Origin: Blastococcus haudaquaticus
GTDB taxonomy: Bacteria; Actinomycetota; Actinomycetes; Mycobacteriales; Geodermatophilaceae
Reading direction: 5' to 3'
NCBI RefSeq assembly: GCF_900230285.1
Contig: NZ_OCNK01000001.1
Coordinates: forward strand, 124,001 to 188,000
Length of the DNA: 64,000 bases
Position 1 is the stretch's first letter, and every line of letters starts with the position of its first letter. Shown one piece after another: positions 63,465 to 64,000 of the stretch. The notes beneath the pieces were generated by a model that saw only the letters and a list, made by a program, of their open reading frames with translations, ran no database searches and had not been told where the DNA came from. Position numbers and translations under genes: made by a program.

Positions 63465-64000
63465 GTGAACGAGATCAGGGACGCCATCCTCAGCGACCAG
63501 CTGGACGCCGTGGCCGGGCTGGCCGTGCCCGAGTCCTACCGCGCCGTGCTGGTGCGCAAGGACGAGCAGGACATGTTCGAGGGCCTCACCACCAAGGACA
63601 AGGACCCGCGCAAGTCCCTCCACGTGGAGGAGGTCCCGACCCCCGAGCTCGGCCCGGGCGAGGCGATCGTGGCGGTGATGGCGTCGTCGGTGAACTACAA
63701 CACCGTCTGGACGTCGATCTTCGAGCCGGTCTCGACCTTCGGATTCCTCGAGCGGTACGGCCGTGTCTCCGAGCTGACGAAGAAGCACGACCTGCCGTAC
63801 CACGTGGTCGGCTCCGACCTCGCCGGCGTCGTCCTCAAGGTCGGCCCGGGCGTCAACAAGTGGAAGCCCGGCGACGAGGTCGTCGCGCACTGCCTGTCCG
63901 TCGAGCTCGAGGACCCGGCCGGCCACGACGACACGATGATGGACCCGCAGCAGCGGATCTGGGGCTTCGAGACCAACTTCGGCGGCCTCGCCGAGTTGGC
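63465..64000 (+). CDS. ccrA: Crotonyl-CoA carboxylase/reductase (partial, 3' end off window)
   Basis: First 178 codons. Reductively carboxylates crotonyl-CoA to ethylmalonyl-CoA with NADPH and CO2, the key step of the ethylmalonyl-CoA pathway. The N-terminus (DMFEGLTTKDKDPRKSLHV) and the MDR-fold domain (MASSVNYNTVWTSIFEPVSTF; YHVVGSDLAGVVLKVGPGV) match Ccr/CcrA rather than ordinary quinone reductases. GTG has GGGAGA four bases upstream; the mRNA leader is about 60 bases. Confidence 0.94.
   Translation, partial: MNEIRDAILSDQLDAVAGLAVPESYRAVLVRKDEQDMFEGLTTKDKDPRKSLHVEEVPTPELGPGEAIVAVMASSVNYNTVWTSIFEPVSTFGFLERYGRVSELTKKHDLPYHVVGSDLAGVVLKVGPGVNKWKPGDEVVAHCLSVELEDPAGHDDTMMDPQQRIWGFETNFGGLAEL

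Overview
The window is a gene-dense stretch (about 48 protein genes) of the chromosome of a very GC-rich actinobacterium. Codon use is strongly GC3-biased, many genes start with GTG, neighbouring genes often overlap by 4 bases, and many first genes appear to be transcribed leaderless from a TANNNT -10 box. A DUF222/HNH (13E12-type) protein, a DUF559 protein, the GlgE alpha-glucan pathway and a crotonyl-CoA carboxylase/reductase together suggest a Geodermatophilaceae-like organism (Blastococcus/Geodermatophilus/Modestobacter); this is an inference from gene content. I see no tRNA, rRNA, CRISPR array, insertion sequence or prophage. No gene-free stretch exceeds 300 bases (the longest are about 200).

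1-29,980 is a conserved actinobacterial core block, read mostly on the minus strand and comparable in content to the ilvB-gatCAB-ligA-trmU-iscS-etfAB region of Mycobacterium tuberculosis. ilvB has a leader peptide ending in Leu-Ile-Leu-Val-Val plus attenuator hairpins. Between ilvB and ilvD sits a translationally coupled pair of GGDEF-EAL membrane proteins: one has all catalytic motifs, the other has lost GGDEF and EAL catalytic residues but keeps the c-di-GMP inhibitory-site motif. Then come an MmyB-type regulator with a PH-domain protein, a 2-hydroxyacid dehydrogenase divergent from an LppZ-like PQQ lipoprotein, the DUF222/HNH gene, gatCA-(small membrane protein)-gatB, an ACT protein convergent with ligA, a MetE-like protein, mnmA, a cysteine desulfurase, an MFS transporter, etfBA and two CBS/CNNM membrane proteins.

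29,979-36,949 holds a complete ABC importer operon (lipoprotein, two permeases, ATPase) whose last gene is an L-cysteine desulfhydrase-like enzyme, followed by an enoyl-CoA hydratase and a lone ABC ATPase. 37,012-51,184 is an alpha-glucan/trehalose island: glgX, an FHA protein, glgP, then glgE-treS-mak-glgB. TreS makes maltose from trehalose, Mak phosphorylates it, GlgE polymerises it and GlgB branches the product; GlgX and GlgP degrade it. GlgB carries an unusual 200-residue histone-H1-like tail. Two tandem zinc-peptidase lipoproteins and a thioredoxin/TPR co-chaperone follow.

55,152-64,000 is acyl-CoA and B12 metabolism: a MarR regulator and a B12-dependent acyl-CoA mutase separated by a 28-base near-perfect palindrome, a PYROXD2-like oxidoreductase, the MeaB chaperone coupled to an acetyl-CoA acetyltransferase, a methylmalonyl-CoA epimerase-like protein, and the start of ccrA. 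This set points to an ethylmalonyl-CoA/propionyl-CoA route. A GTTAC-N6-GTAAC operator lies over the -10 box of both ccrA and etfBA, suggesting one regulator for both. Most of the window is ordinary core genome; the points of most interest are regulatory and domain-level.
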